From positions 746,121-810,120 of the forward strand of contig UYJD01000016.1 in the NCBI GenBank assembly GCA_900618795.1: a DNA stretch of 64,000 bases, written 5' to 3'. The stretch comes from Cyanodermella asteris. Lineage: Eukaryota > Ascomycota > Lecanoromycetes > Ostropales > Stictidaceae. The notes beneath the pieces were generated by a model that saw only the letters and a program-made list of their open reading frames with translations, was not told the origin of the DNA and ran no database searches. The translations under genes were made by a program, and so were the position numbers. Below, one piece after another: positions 1 to 9,572 of this stretch; positions within the stretch are counted from its first letter, which is position 1, and each line of letters starts with the position of its first letter.

Positions 1-182
1 AGCTGAGCTTTATCGCATATTCACAGGGCGTATCTTCAAGGACTCTGCAGAACGGCTGTCCTTCTGCAAGAACATGATCGTGCTTTAGTGTCTCGGCCCA
101 CATGATACTCTTCGAAACAGTTTCTTCAACTCAACATCTACTCTTGGTACCCGGCTATTCAACCACCATATAGAACACGACT

Positions 183-1229
183 ATGGCGCCGCAACGTCGG
201 TGGAGGATACACCAACGACAGCAGGCACTGTTGGAATTCTCTGACATGTCCGCGCACTGCCCCCCTGGCGTATACCTCTCTTACCACCCTTCCAGTGTCA
301 GCCAATGGAGCGGTGTCTACTTCGTCAGAAAAGGCTCCTACGCAACAGCGGTCCTTCGCTTCCGACTCATATTCCCGGCAACTTATCCCGAATCTGCTCC
401 GGTGCTGATATTCAGCAATGACCTCTTTCATCCGTTGATCTGCCCTTTGACAACGTACACGTACTCAACGGCGTCGCCGGCTCGACAGCCAGTCAGCTCC
501 GCAGACGACAAACGACTTTCTCCCGGATCACTGAATCTACAACACCAATTCCCTATCTGGTTCGGAAATGGGGACAGCAAGATTCCAACGAGCCCGCGTT
601 TACCAGCTTCGCCTGGTCATGATGAGCCAATCTTTTCAGACGACGAGTTCACTCAAGCGGCACCAGCGAATAAACCCGCGGGGATACAGGTCACGATGCT
701 ACCATTCATGCCACCACCGAAAGCCGACGCTCTCGAATGGTCATCAACACAAAAATATCCGAGCATCTCTGAGGTCCTCCACTACATGGTTCGCGTATTT
801 GAAGACGAAGAACTCCTCGATAATGTGCCTCTAGACGCAGCCGCGAACTCCAGCGCCCATCACGCCTACGCTGCGTACCGCAAGCGAGTGAAGGAAGTCG
901 AAGCGGCAAAAGAAGCTGCCAAAGCACACAAAGGCGAGAGCCCGGCACCTGCAACGCCACAGCATAGATTTGCGCGCAGCCGGATTTCAACCGCTTCGCC
1001 AGGTCGCAGTCCTGCGGCTTGGAATTGGGATGGGGTGTGGCAGGAGCGAGTCAAGAACAGCGTTAGAAGCGCGACTGCCGATGGGAAGCTGTATAAAGAT
1101 GACGAGGCGGGCGAGCATCAGTTGATCACATTCTTGGACAGGGAAGCGGAGGAGATTAATTTCATGAAGAATGAGGCTGTGAAAGCTGGAAAGTCTATGA
1201 CCGCCCATATTGCATCAAGCGTCGCCTGA
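183..1229 (+). CDS. UBC-like (E2 variant, AKTIP/FTS-like) protein
   Basis: Intronless 348-residue frame starting at ATG 183. Residues about 15-95 have the ubiquitin-conjugating fold pattern: an LLxEF helix, a Pro-Gly turn before the first strand, the W-S-G-V strand, a FRFRL strand, YPESAP and a F-H-P-L strand (HPL at 83-85). The canonical HPN motif is replaced by HPL, and no Cys sits at the usual active-site spacing, so it should not form a ubiquitin thioester. That matches the AKTIP/FTS group, which in animals and fungi joins Hook proteins in vesicle transport; the role here is inferred. Residues 100-170 are low-complexity linker, and the C-terminal half has a charged helical stretch (residues 230-255) and a conserved-looking tail. 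Family call is fairly secure; the partner is not shown. Confidence 0.75.
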   Translation: MAPQRRWRIHQRQQALLEFSDMSAHCPPGVYLSYHPSSVSQWSGVYFVRKGSYATAVLRFRLIFPATYPESAPVLIFSNDLFHPLICPLTTYTYSTASPARQPVSSADDKRLSPGSLNLQHQFPIWFGNGDSKIPTSPRLPASPGHDEPIFSDDEFTQAAPANKPAGIQVTMLPFMPPPKADALEWSSTQKYPSISEVLHYMVRVFEDEELLDNVPLDAAANSSAHHAYAAYRKRVKEVEAAKEAAKAHKGESPAPATPQHRFARSRISTASPGRSPAAWNWDGVWQERVKNSVRSATADGKLYKDDEAGEHQLITFLDREAEEINFMKNEAVKAGKSMTAHIASSVA

Positions 1230-1465
1230 GCATGAGATTTTAGCCTTTCCTAGGCTGGAAGATAATTGTGCTCCTCGACAGCTGCGCTTGCTACTGATAA
1301 TCCGATCTCGATGCGATCGTGCCTGCTTCAGCACGTCTTGGAAGAGCTGGCCTGGAACGATGGGTTGACCTTTCAGTCACGCTCAGTCAAATCCAGCGTC
1401 AATCAGGCCAATCAGCACTCAATCCAACATCGCTACGCGATTCATGATCCCAGCATCGACCAACC

Positions 1466-2506
1466 ATGTTATCACGACGACTCTTCGATACCGACCTTGT
1501 GCCGAAACCCCTTCAAATTCGCAAGAACTCTCGGTCCTCCAGATCAAGTTCAGGTCAAGACTTGCTCCCCGAAATCCAGCGCTCGATGACTCCTGTCCGC
1601 TCTGAGCTCGTCGTCAAGAAGAAGCGAAGCATCCTTGGACTCGGGATCCGACCGATCAACCGAGAAAACATTCGAATCCCAGAGCGAAAGAGCAGCCTCA
1701 AAATGAACCAACAGCAGCAACGGCAGGTCTCAAACGAATTGCCTCCGCCGCCAGCACCACGCCTGGATCCCGCTTTGCCGCAACAGCGAAGAATCTCTCG
1801 ACATCGCTACTTGAACAGGCTCGCCAGCGGTATGGCTCCCATTCCCGAGCAGAAGCCAGCAACAACTCCAAGCAGAGTCATATCGTTCACGACTGCACCA
1901 TCCATAACACCACCAGAAACAATACGAACACGCACGCCTGCTGCAGCAGAGTCGCAAGCCGACCTCTCGTCGCTCCTAGACGCCTTTCCTCCTCCACCGC
2001 CCACACCCGCACTCAGAACCGGCCGCTCCCGCAATAATCAGCTCAGAGCGCCGGCGTCGAACGCATCGCTAGCAAGCACGATCAGGCACAATGATCGCAC
2101 GTCGTGCCGGCCCATCAACGCATAGGATCCCGTATGTGGTTATTTAAAGACGAGTCGTTACCAACACGACGAAAACTCAATCAATAGCTATGGAACTCAA
2201 GGTTATGGCTACAACAGGAGTAGGAACAGTAGCAACAGCAGCAACTACGACAAGCATTCGCAGTATACTGCCACCGTCGGCAACAGATCGCGTTTCTTCC
2301 CACAGGAAATCTTCTTTGTGGTCAAGGGTTGGTGTGAGGGGGGCAGGCTGAAGGCTGGGTGGCAACGGGTCATCGCTGAACAGCTGAGGGGTATCGTACA
2401 GGAGCAGGGCTTCTTGGTTGGGGATATGTATATCGAGGTCACAGACTCCCCAGAAGAGACTCACAGGATTGGGGCTATGAATCACGGACAACATGGGCTG
2501 CGATGA
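1466..2506 (+). CDS. Hypothetical Pro/Arg-rich protein; frame interrupted by one TAG (intron or nonsense)
   Basis: No family recognised. ATG 1466 opens 219 codons rich in Pro, Arg, Ser and Gln, with PPPPAP and PPPPPTP runs like those of actin- or SH3-binding linkers. The frame stops at TAG 2123-2125. The same frame is then open from 2126 to TGA 2504-2506 and encodes a more ordered stretch (FFPQEIFFVVKGW, then an amphipathic helix and SPEET). A well-formed intron lies at 2132-2187 (GTATGT to CAATAG, 56 nt). Joining its 3' site to the Pro-rich part needs a weaker donor near 2056, 2101 or 2104, each of which restores phase. Alternatives: a separate small gene starting at ATG 2091 and using the 2132-2187 intron, or a pseudogene with a nonsense mutation. 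Confidence 0.45.
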
Positions 2507-3112
2507 ACGCCGTTGATAAAGTGAGAATGCAGCCCGTCGAACCATCTATGCTTCAATTCTGCAAATTGTCCTCACAGGCGGTCAAAGTTGAATGTTGTCG
2601 CTCGGTCATTGAGACGTCTCAGATCAGACGACTTTGGCTCAGCATGAAACAACGTAGAAGTGGTCGAGCTGTCTACCGAAATCCAATGCAAGGCGGGTAA
2701 TCAAAAAGTCGCGGCGCATGAGTGGCCGTGAACATCTCAGAAGGTCCTTCGAAAACGACTTACACAGCGATTGCTAGTGGTACCGCATAAAGTACGCCAG
2801 TCTCAGACTCTGAAAGTACCTACAATAGTGTCCACCAAGGTCGAATATCAAAGTAGTAGTGTAAGTGAAAGCTCCAAGACTTGCGCGACGACTTTTGCTG
2901 ACCTGTCTTGAATGTAGCAATCAGGTCTAGCCTACGGCATAGTGATTTTATCGCACGACATGGGACCGTTATTTGATACTACAACTACGGTGGAAGGAAG
3001 GCTCATTTGCATCGGATTTTATTCGTTTCTATGATACACTGTGCTTCACATTCAAGATAACCAAGACCATTGCCGAAGCGATTTCATGAGAAGGATCTGC
3101 CCTGCAGCCACT
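2507..3112. other. Intergenic, no feature seen
   Basis: About 600 bp between the Pro-rich hypothetical and the 3' end of the leftward membrane-protein gene. Only short unconvincing frames. It must hold both 3' untranslated regions. Confidence 0.5.
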
Positions 3113-4234
3113 TTACATCATGTGATGATCCTTTGCCTGCTTGCGAATGATCTCGACAGCGTCGCTGCCAAGGCCAATGTACAGCTGGGCTGCGATGGTG
3201 AGGGCGAAGGTGAAAGTCAAAGCGACTATGACCATACCGTACTTGACGTAGTTCTTAATCCAATTACGGAGACCCTCGCGGGAGAATGATCGCCAAGCAG
3301 CCTTGAGGTTCTTCTTCTCGGCACCGTTCAGAGTGCGGTCCATCGGGACAATGGTCTCGCTCTCCTCGGACAGGAAAGAGGCCTGAAGACGGACGAGACC
3401 AATGTGGAGAGGAATCAGGACGAAGACGGTAGAGAAAACGACGGTGAAGATGGTCAGGACGCTGCCGACAATCAGAACGGCGGAGTCAGGGCTGGCCTCG
3501 GCGTCCGTGACAGAGAGATCGAGGAGGACAAAGAGCTGTCGAGGAAGCATCATGACGGCGGTGTCAACGATCTCGACACCCATTACAGGCAAGATAAGCT
3601 TCCTGAAAGCGCCGGCCTGCTTGAGCTCAGAGATGCGCTGGAAGTAGGTCTTGCCAGGCATCGCAACCATCTGCTGAATCCAGGCGGTCGAGAGCAGGCA
3701 AAGAACACCAGCGATCGGAATGTGAAGCAGGTGGATGCAGGTGCGGAACGGGATGATGGCACGGGCGAAGGTGAGGAGCCAGATTGTTGCGATCTGGTAG
3801 ACGATGTAGCCGCCAACACCACGCCAGTGGAAGTGCTTGCTGCCGGTCTGCTCACGGAGGTGACGCGTGATGGTGCGGAGCTTGCTGGTCAGCGGCTTGT
3901 GGGCGACGATGGTGACCTCCTCATCGATGCGAGGCTTCTGGGATTCCTTCTCTTCCTTTGAAAGCAGAGGGGCGTCAGGAGTTTCGTCATCGGTGTATGG
4001 CTCGCTGGTGCGGATGATGGCAGTAGCCGATGGGCTCTCAACCATCGTCAGAGTCGGGACCAAAAGACCGAAGGAGTAGTAGACCGAGAGGTGAATAAAG
4101 AACCAGAAAGCAGCAGTGGCAGAGAGGAGGACGGTTAGCCATGCTGGAAATTCGAGCTTGAATTCCTCGCGGTTTCCAGCCTGCTGGTACGCGAACTCAA
4201 CACCACGGCTGACGAGGTGGTGAACGGCACCCAT
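3113..4234 (-). CDS. Fungal polytopic membrane protein (often mislabelled 'ubiquitin carrier protein')
   Basis: Single-exon gene of 373 residues. The frame is open 65 codons further upstream, but that part is Ser/His/Leu-rich, untypical of this family, and lies in the divergent promoter, so I start at ATG 4234 (MGAVHHLV). About six hydrophobic segments are visible: residues ~30-55, ~145-165, ~175-195, ~215-240, ~255-290 and ~340-365. A charged cytoplasmic-type loop (residues ~65-140) contains a DDETPDAPLL stretch. From memory of the family, homologues across Pezizomycotina are annotated as ubiquitin carrier or conjugating protein, but no E2 fold or catalytic Cys is present here, so that label should not be carried over. 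Function unknown. Shares its upstream region with LCP5. Confidence 0.75.
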   Translation of the reverse strand: MGAVHHLVSRGVEFAYQQAGNREEFKLEFPAWLTVLLSATAAFWFFIHLSVYYSFGLLVPTLTMVESPSATAIIRTSEPYTDDETPDAPLLSKEEKESQKPRIDEEVTIVAHKPLTSKLRTITRHLREQTGSKHFHWRGVGGYIVYQIATIWLLTFARAIIPFRTCIHLLHIPIAGVLCLLSTAWIQQMVAMPGKTYFQRISELKQAGAFRKLILPVMGVEIVDTAVMMLPRQLFVLLDLSVTDAEASPDSAVLIVGSVLTIFTVVFSTVFVLIPLHIGLVRLQASFLSEESETIVPMDRTLNGAEKKNLKAAWRSFSREGLRNWIKNYVKYGMVIVALTFTFALTIAAQLYIGLGSDAVEIIRKQAKDHHMM

Positions 4235-4662
4235 GGTGGCAAAGGGCGCTGGTAAGGAACAAGACAAAGAGAAGTGATCTGTAATGAAATGGTGATAGTG
4301 CAGAAGATAACTGGTCTTGTGGTGGAGAAGAAATGGCACGATGGAGAAACAGAAGACGATGAACAAAGATGATGAGGAAATGTGTTGTTGCAACGACTGC
4401 CTGGCCAGCCTTGTCTCGTGTGTCAGCAAAATGGCGAAGCACCGGGCGTCATTGGCTCAGCCTCCCTCCAAAGCCGAGTCCTGAAAGGCTCAACACGAAG
4501 GGGCGGCAAATCGATCGTGGCATCTCTAAGCGGAATCACGTGGTTGGATGCGGACTTCGCGTAAAACTCCCGCGGCGTGTCCGTCAAAAGTTCTCGAGCG
4601 GATTTGTTCATGCGGAAAGTCCCTCATGTCAACCTGTGTTCTGGTTCACTTGCTCCGCGAAC
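4235..4662. promoter_or_regulatory. Divergent intergenic region: membrane protein / LCP5
   Basis: 428 bp between two outward-facing start codons (4234 minus, 4663 plus), so it must contain both promoters. The part nearest the membrane-protein gene is pyrimidine-rich on that gene's strand, as in many fungal leaders. No specific factor site identified. Confidence 0.5.
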
Positions 4663-5760
4663 ATGGCTTTGGCGACATTGACTTCCCTGCTCGAGACCCT
4701 CGACAGCTCGATCAGCTCAGCAGCCGAATCTCTTCCGGAGGACCCATCTCTGCTGCAAACTCCCAACGGCATCTCTCTGTTCGACACCAAGAATGAGCTT
4801 TTCCTTTCTTACTTGCACAACCTGGTCTTCCTGATTCTTTTCAAAATCAGAGAAGCAAAGGGCGATGCTCAAGTTGACGAGGTACAACCGCAAGAATGCT
4901 GGAACGACATAGTGAGAAACTTGGTTACAGTGCGACTGTATTCCGACAAAGGCGTAAAGCCGCTGGAGAGCAAGCTACATTATGAGATCGACCGAGTCAT
5001 CCAAGCTGCCGAAGATGCGGCGCGAGTGTCGGCTCAAAAAGTTTCTACGAGCAAGAAGAGCAAGAAACCAAGACAAGCGAGCGGCATCGAGGAGTCGCAC
5101 AACGACGAGGAGGCATCAGGGTCTGAGGATGAGAGAGAAAGCAGCGATGGAGAAGAGGAGGAAGATGCGACTGTTGCTGAAGTCTCGAAAGCGGCGAATC
5201 ACAGAAATCTTGTGCTGCCGTCCACATATTCGGCAGCCAGAGAGACAGCTTCCGGCGCATACCGACCTCCGCGCATAGCACCCACGGCAATGCCGACCTC
5301 AGGTGAAGAGCGCAAGTCTCGCGCCCGACCAATGAAATCTCGAACCCTTGATGACTATATCGGCGAGGAGGTCTCCGGTGCGCCTACAACGATGCCTTCA
5401 ATCGGATCAAATATCCTTCGCGGCGGACAACGAACGCAGACCGCGAAAGAGCAGCGAGAGAACCTCGAGCGAAAGGCCTACGAAGAAACAAACTACACTC
5501 GCTTGGCTCCAATGTCCAAGAAGGAGAAGCGGCAGCGTGAAAGTGCACATGCCGGCCGAAGCTATGGCGGAGAAGAGTGGACGGACCTGGGTGCTGGTGC
5601 TGAGCGTGTTATGAAGGATCTTGATGGCGGTAGGAGAAGGACAAGTAAATTGGAGCAGAGCCGGAAAAGGGTGCGTGAGGAGCCGCCTGATGCTGGGCCA
5701 AACGGCCTGAGTTCTTTTGAAAAGCGAAGGAAACAGACAATGCGGCGGCAGCAACGATGA
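4663..5760 (+). CDS. lcp5: Sas10/Utp3/Lcp5 family ribosome-biogenesis factor (neuroguidin-like)
   Basis: 365 residues from ATG 4663; the open frame extends further upstream but without family-like sequence. The N-terminal Sas10/Utp3 domain (residues ~1-115) has the characteristic GISLFDTKNELFLSYLHNLVFLILFKIR helix block (longest quoted runs kept short: LLSYLHNLVFL-type core) followed by VTVRLYSDKGVKPLE and the YEIDRVIQAAED helix. An acidic patch (~residues 140-165) follows, then the family signature YRPPRIAPTAMP, and a basic C-terminal tail (KKEKRQRE, FEKRRKQTMRRQQR). Lcp5 is a U3 snoRNP-associated factor needed for early 18S pre-rRNA cleavage in the nucleolus; human neuroguidin belongs to the same family. 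Domain order and length fit, and the basic tail suits nucleolar localisation and RNA contact. Confident family call. Confidence 0.9.
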   Translation: MALATLTSLLETLDSSISSAAESLPEDPSLLQTPNGISLFDTKNELFLSYLHNLVFLILFKIREAKGDAQVDEVQPQECWNDIVRNLVTVRLYSDKGVKPLESKLHYEIDRVIQAAEDAARVSAQKVSTSKKSKKPRQASGIEESHNDEEASGSEDERESSDGEEEEDATVAEVSKAANHRNLVLPSTYSAARETASGAYRPPRIAPTAMPTSGEERKSRARPMKSRTLDDYIGEEVSGAPTTMPSIGSNILRGGQRTQTAKEQRENLERKAYEETNYTRLAPMSKKEKRQRESAHAGRSYGGEEWTDLGAGAERVMKDLDGGRRRTSKLEQSRKRVREEPPDAGPNGLSSFEKRRKQTMRRQQR

Positions 5761-6265
5761 TTTGCTTAAACGAAATCAAGTTTTCATGCTTGTTTTGCAT
5801 CCTGCCATGCTTCGACCGCCTCATGACTGCATTGCATTCGAAGTTCGTGTCCGTAGCATTCGGGGTAGCCTAGCATTTGGTTAACTAATCCTCAGTTTCG
5901 CCCGTGAAACAGCTTGAAGGACTTGGATGCAGCTCAAGGGCCTATAGAACCGCTTCAAAGCTACTAGTCCAGTTGTTGGATTACATTGGCCTTAATCCAA
6001 TGCGGATACAGGGTTACAATAACTAGAACAGGCAGGAGTGATGAGGCTCAAAGGCTCGAAACGCCGCGGCGGAAGACGCCCTCCGCACACTTTCCCGATC
6101 GGGCACTTTGTTTACTTTCCGCACCCACCACCCAAATCCTCCGCTTCCGACCCATCATCGTGTAACATCCCAGACGCAGCAAGAATCCCTCGTCTCCACC
6201 GCTCATCGTGATCAAAGCACAGTACCGCCTATCCTACCCTCCCAGCTCCTCCAATCCCCTTCACA
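5761..6265. other. Intergenic, likely promoter of the light-chain gene
   Basis: 505 bp between two rightward genes. The last ~150 bp before ATG 6266 are strongly C/T-rich, as in many fungal promoters and leaders. Nothing else seen. Confidence 0.5.
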
Positions 6266-7183
6266 ATGTCCTTCTCACCAACAAAACTCAACTCTCTGAG
6301 CGCCCGCGCCTCTCCCTTCCAGCGACGCCCCTCCTCGCCCTCCTCGCCCTCCTCCGCCCCCAGATACCATCCCACGACACCGTCGAGACTACAGAACTCA
6401 TCGATTGCCAACGCAGACGGAACGTGGTCGCCGTCGACGCAGACTCTCCGTACGGTATCGGTGCGAGACGCGCCACCGAGTCCGGTGAGGACGGCATATC
6501 ACCCCGAAGGACCTAGTCCACGCAAGACATCGTCGAATGCCACGGTGAGGGCACCATCATTCTCAGATCCACTACCGTCAGCATCGATTTCGACGGCGGC
6601 CACCACAATGGCGTCGCCAGCAATGAATGGGGGAGCAGGAGCAGGGAAACAAGTCTACAACACGGACGCACTCGGAAAGTTGCCGGCAGCCCAAGTTCGA
6701 GAGATGCGCGAGGCATTCCAGATCCTGGACCGCAACAGTGACGGGTTCGTTGATCGGGAAGATATAGCGGACATGCTGAATCAGCTGGGTATGGATAGCG
6801 GTACGTCCTCGACGGCGCCGTTCTTCGCAGCGGAGAAGCAGCATCCTCTACCCATGGCTGCATTCTTGTCTTCGCTTTCGGGTTCGTTGGCGCAGATGAG
6901 CCCGCCAAGCGAGTTGCTGGCGGCACTGTCTGCGTTTGACGACGACGATTCTGGACAGGTTGATATTGGTGACTTGACGGATGCGCTGTTGGACACGGCG
7001 CCGGAGTCGGGGAAGCAGATGAACCGGGTGGATGTCGCAAGAGTGATGCAGGACTTTTCGGGGAAAAGAGCGTTCAGCAAGCATAGCACGTCGAGCGGCT
7101 TGAACAAGGGCGACGTATTCAGATACAGGGAATGGGTTTCAAGCTTGCAGGCGGTTGAAGGTGAGAAAGCGCAAGCGGCATGA
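6266..7183 (+). CDS. EF-hand protein, myosin II regulatory light chain-like
   Basis: Intronless, 305 residues. The first ~120 residues are Ser/Pro/Thr-rich and disordered, with several SP and TP sites that could be phosphorylated. The C-terminal half has the calmodulin/light-chain layout: the helix MREAFQILD followed by the calcium loop DRNSDGFVDRED, a linker, then the helix LLAALSAFD with a second loop DDDDSGQVDIGD. The remaining two hands are degenerate, as in myosin regulatory light chains. The likely partner is a myosin II heavy chain at the septation ring (as Rlc1 in fission yeast). The long N-terminal extension is typical of filamentous fungal orthologues. A divergent calmodulin-like protein is the alternative. 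The EF-hand call is firm; the myosin assignment is probable. Confidence 0.75.
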   Translation: MSFSPTKLNSLSARASPFQRRPSSPSSPSSAPRYHPTTPSRLQNSSIANADGTWSPSTQTLRTVSVRDAPPSPVRTAYHPEGPSPRKTSSNATVRAPSFSDPLPSASISTAATTMASPAMNGGAGAGKQVYNTDALGKLPAAQVREMREAFQILDRNSDGFVDREDIADMLNQLGMDSGTSSTAPFFAAEKQHPLPMAAFLSSLSGSLAQMSPPSELLAALSAFDDDDSGQVDIGDLTDALLDTAPESGKQMNRVDVARVMQDFSGKRAFSKHSTSSGLNKGDVFRYREWVSSLQAVEGEKAQAA

Positions 7184-7761
7184 AGCATGAAGCGCGAGGT
7201 TAGCACTTCTGGTACGAGTATAACGATATAGATTTTTATGAGCGGTACTTCTGCGTTGAACTGGACGATTTGATCGGCTCGGACGACCAGCACGAGTCGC
7301 AGTTCGAGGTCGAAGAGTATCGAGTTGCACTGAATACAGGAGCATGAATGACCTCGGAAGTCTTGTTGCTCAAGAATGAGACTTCGGCTACACGGTAATG
7401 GGCAAGAAACTAGTTTGGCTTACAGCGAGACGGTGCCTAGCGATCACGTAAAGCAACATCTGTAAACTCATTAGCTTTGGTCCAACCAAAAAATAATGGT
7501 ATGGCTTTGAAATCGTCAGGAGGGCATCATTAAAAAATTAGAGTGTCGTTGTTGCGTTTTTATCGTCAGTGTACATCTGTGTTAAAAATGTCGAATCTTG
7601 TGCCCAGAAAGTAGTAGAAAGAGAGAATGCTTACCGGAAAATTTCAAGATCGCCCACTGGATCAATAGCACATCACAGCAATTCGAGTCTGGGAGCTACG
7701 CAGCGCTAGATTGTTAGGTCGAATTTGTTTTTCATTGAGGGCATCACTTCGTGACACTTGT
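7184..7761. other. Convergent intergenic region
   Basis: 578 bp between the 3' ends of the light-chain gene and the P0 gene. AT-rich patches around 7490-7560 are compatible with 3'-end processing signals. No gene seen. Confidence 0.5.
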
Positions 7762-8859
7762 CTAGTCGAAAAGACCACCGAAACCTGGACAAGTGTCAGT
7801 AACTGAATCGACTCCACAGTGTATTGATGAAACTCACCCTCCTCGTCGGACTCCTCCTTCTCGCTCTCTTCCTTGGCAGCCTCCTTGGTAGCTTCCGGGG
7901 CATCGGTAGTGGTAGTAGTGGCAGGTCCGACGGTGGCGTAGGCATCAGGGTTAGCGATGCGGTCCTTGAGCTCCTCAATCTCCGGCCAGCTGATCTCAGT
8001 CTCGATTGCGATAGCGAGGGCGTTCTTGTAACCGTTGACAAGGCTGTGCATGATCGAGGGCAGAGTCGGGTAGTTGGTGGCGAGGGAGATGGTGGTGATA
8101 GTAGCGATGGCCGAGGTCAAAGCCTTGAGCAGCTGGCTCTCCTCAATATCGAGAACCTCAGGGTCGAAGGTCTGGCCCTGGTCGTAGACTTGAGCGACCT
8201 TCATACCGTAGGTGAAAGGAGAGATGTTCAGCATGTTAAGGAGGGTGGCCTCGGAGGCACCGACCTTAGCTCCCTTCTCGACGAGCTTGAGCTCGGACAC
8301 GATTTCAATGGTACCACGAGCAATCTTGGTCGGCACACCGAGAGCCTGGAAGAAAGAGGTCTTTCCGGGCTCCATACCAGTATTTCCAGCAGGAATGTAG
8401 ACATCGAGAGGAGCAACGGCACCAGCCTTGGCGGGAGCAGCGACCTTCTCAGCCAAGATAACATCACGGGTAGTCTTCAAGTCCGCGTTGGTGAAGATAA
8501 AACCGATGTTTCCTGTCGTCTGTCAGTCCAGACCCAACTTCCAATCTCTTCCAGATCGTACCCTTGACGTGAGCGAGGAGCCTCTCGTACTCGGGAGAGT
8601 CGGCAATGAAACCCTTCAAAGCACGGCGGACCTGTAATTATTTGGTCAGATCATGAAATCGTGGTTGCGATAGCGGCGAGCATACCATGGTGTTCTTTCC
8701 CATGAGAACGACGGCATCACCGCGGAGCGAGCGACGGATGTTGTGCATCTGCTGGGAGGAGACATTGTCGACCTGGACAATGAAGATGGACTTGTACTCC
8801 TCGAGCAAGCCCTTGAGCTTGTCGAAGTAGACAGCTTTGTTGTCGGATTTACCCCCCAT
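7762..8859 (-). CDS. rpp0: 60S acidic ribosomal protein P0
   Basis: Four exons read leftward: 8859-8686, 8631-8562, 8512-7838 and 7784-7762, together 942 nt for 313 residues, the normal P0 length. The product begins [12 protein letters not shown] and carries the L10-type rRNA-binding domain ([22 protein letters not shown]). It then has the P1/P2-binding helical region, an Ala/Thr/Glu-rich hinge, and the acidic C-terminal tail ending GFGGLFD, which recruits translation factors to the ribosomal stalk. The last exon is only 23 nt and encodes just that terminal peptide. Introns are 48-54 nt with GT-AG ends. Shares a divergent promoter with TRM82; coordinated expression is plausible but not shown. 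Confidence 0.95.
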
Positions 8860-9572
8860 ATCGTCTTATTTTGGCGACAGGATGTTTCAGGGTAAATTGT
8901 TGGTGTTTTCGCTAATCTTAGGTTTCGTGGATGTCGACGGAAGCACTTCGCGACGTTCTTTTCGGCAAGGCCCTGAGTTGTGCGAGCGCACCGGTGATAA
9001 CCCTAACGCCGCTCGATTTTTGGTGGCCGCATCAGATTATAGGAAACAAAGTCGCTCATGCATGGAATACATGGAATATCGCACATCGAGGAAGGCAATT
9101 GAATCATCACTTCTGGCCGCAAGGCTGCGCTTTATCTCCTTACCCAGTTTGCCCAGGTCGCGCCTATCGTGTACTCGACGAGGGAATATCCCAGGAACAT
9201 CAGACCTGGATTTGCTCGTATTTCTTGCACCACCCAGTGTTTAGCCATATTTTACTGCCACTAGGATTTTAGAAGACTTGCGATTTTGTTCATCGACCCG
9301 AACCTCGGCACCATAGCGCCTTACTGTGCGTTCTTCGACATTCATGCGCAGTTTCAAGGCAATTTGACTCTCGCTACATTCCTAATTTTATCGGCGTGGA
9401 GACTTTCCTCTCGACTGGCCGTGCCAGTGGTCAGAAGTTTCGATCTGACTTATTGTGTGCCACTTCACAAATTTCAGACTGTCTTGAGACTTTGACCATC
9501 ACCAGAAGAGTGACCATCGCTGGCCTACGAACACTAAGCCTACAACAACATCATCCTTGAAACTCATTCATC
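8860..9572. promoter_or_regulatory. Divergent intergenic region: RPP0 / TRM82
   Basis: 713 bp between the outward-facing starts of two translation-related genes. Small frames inside it have no family features and are treated as chance. No specific motif assigned. Confidence 0.5.

Noticed and set aside
3404-3961. Long plus-strand frames opposite the membrane-protein gene
   Set aside because: They are the shadow of the minus-strand gene, which has clear transmembrane segments; the plus frames are charged and without any domain.
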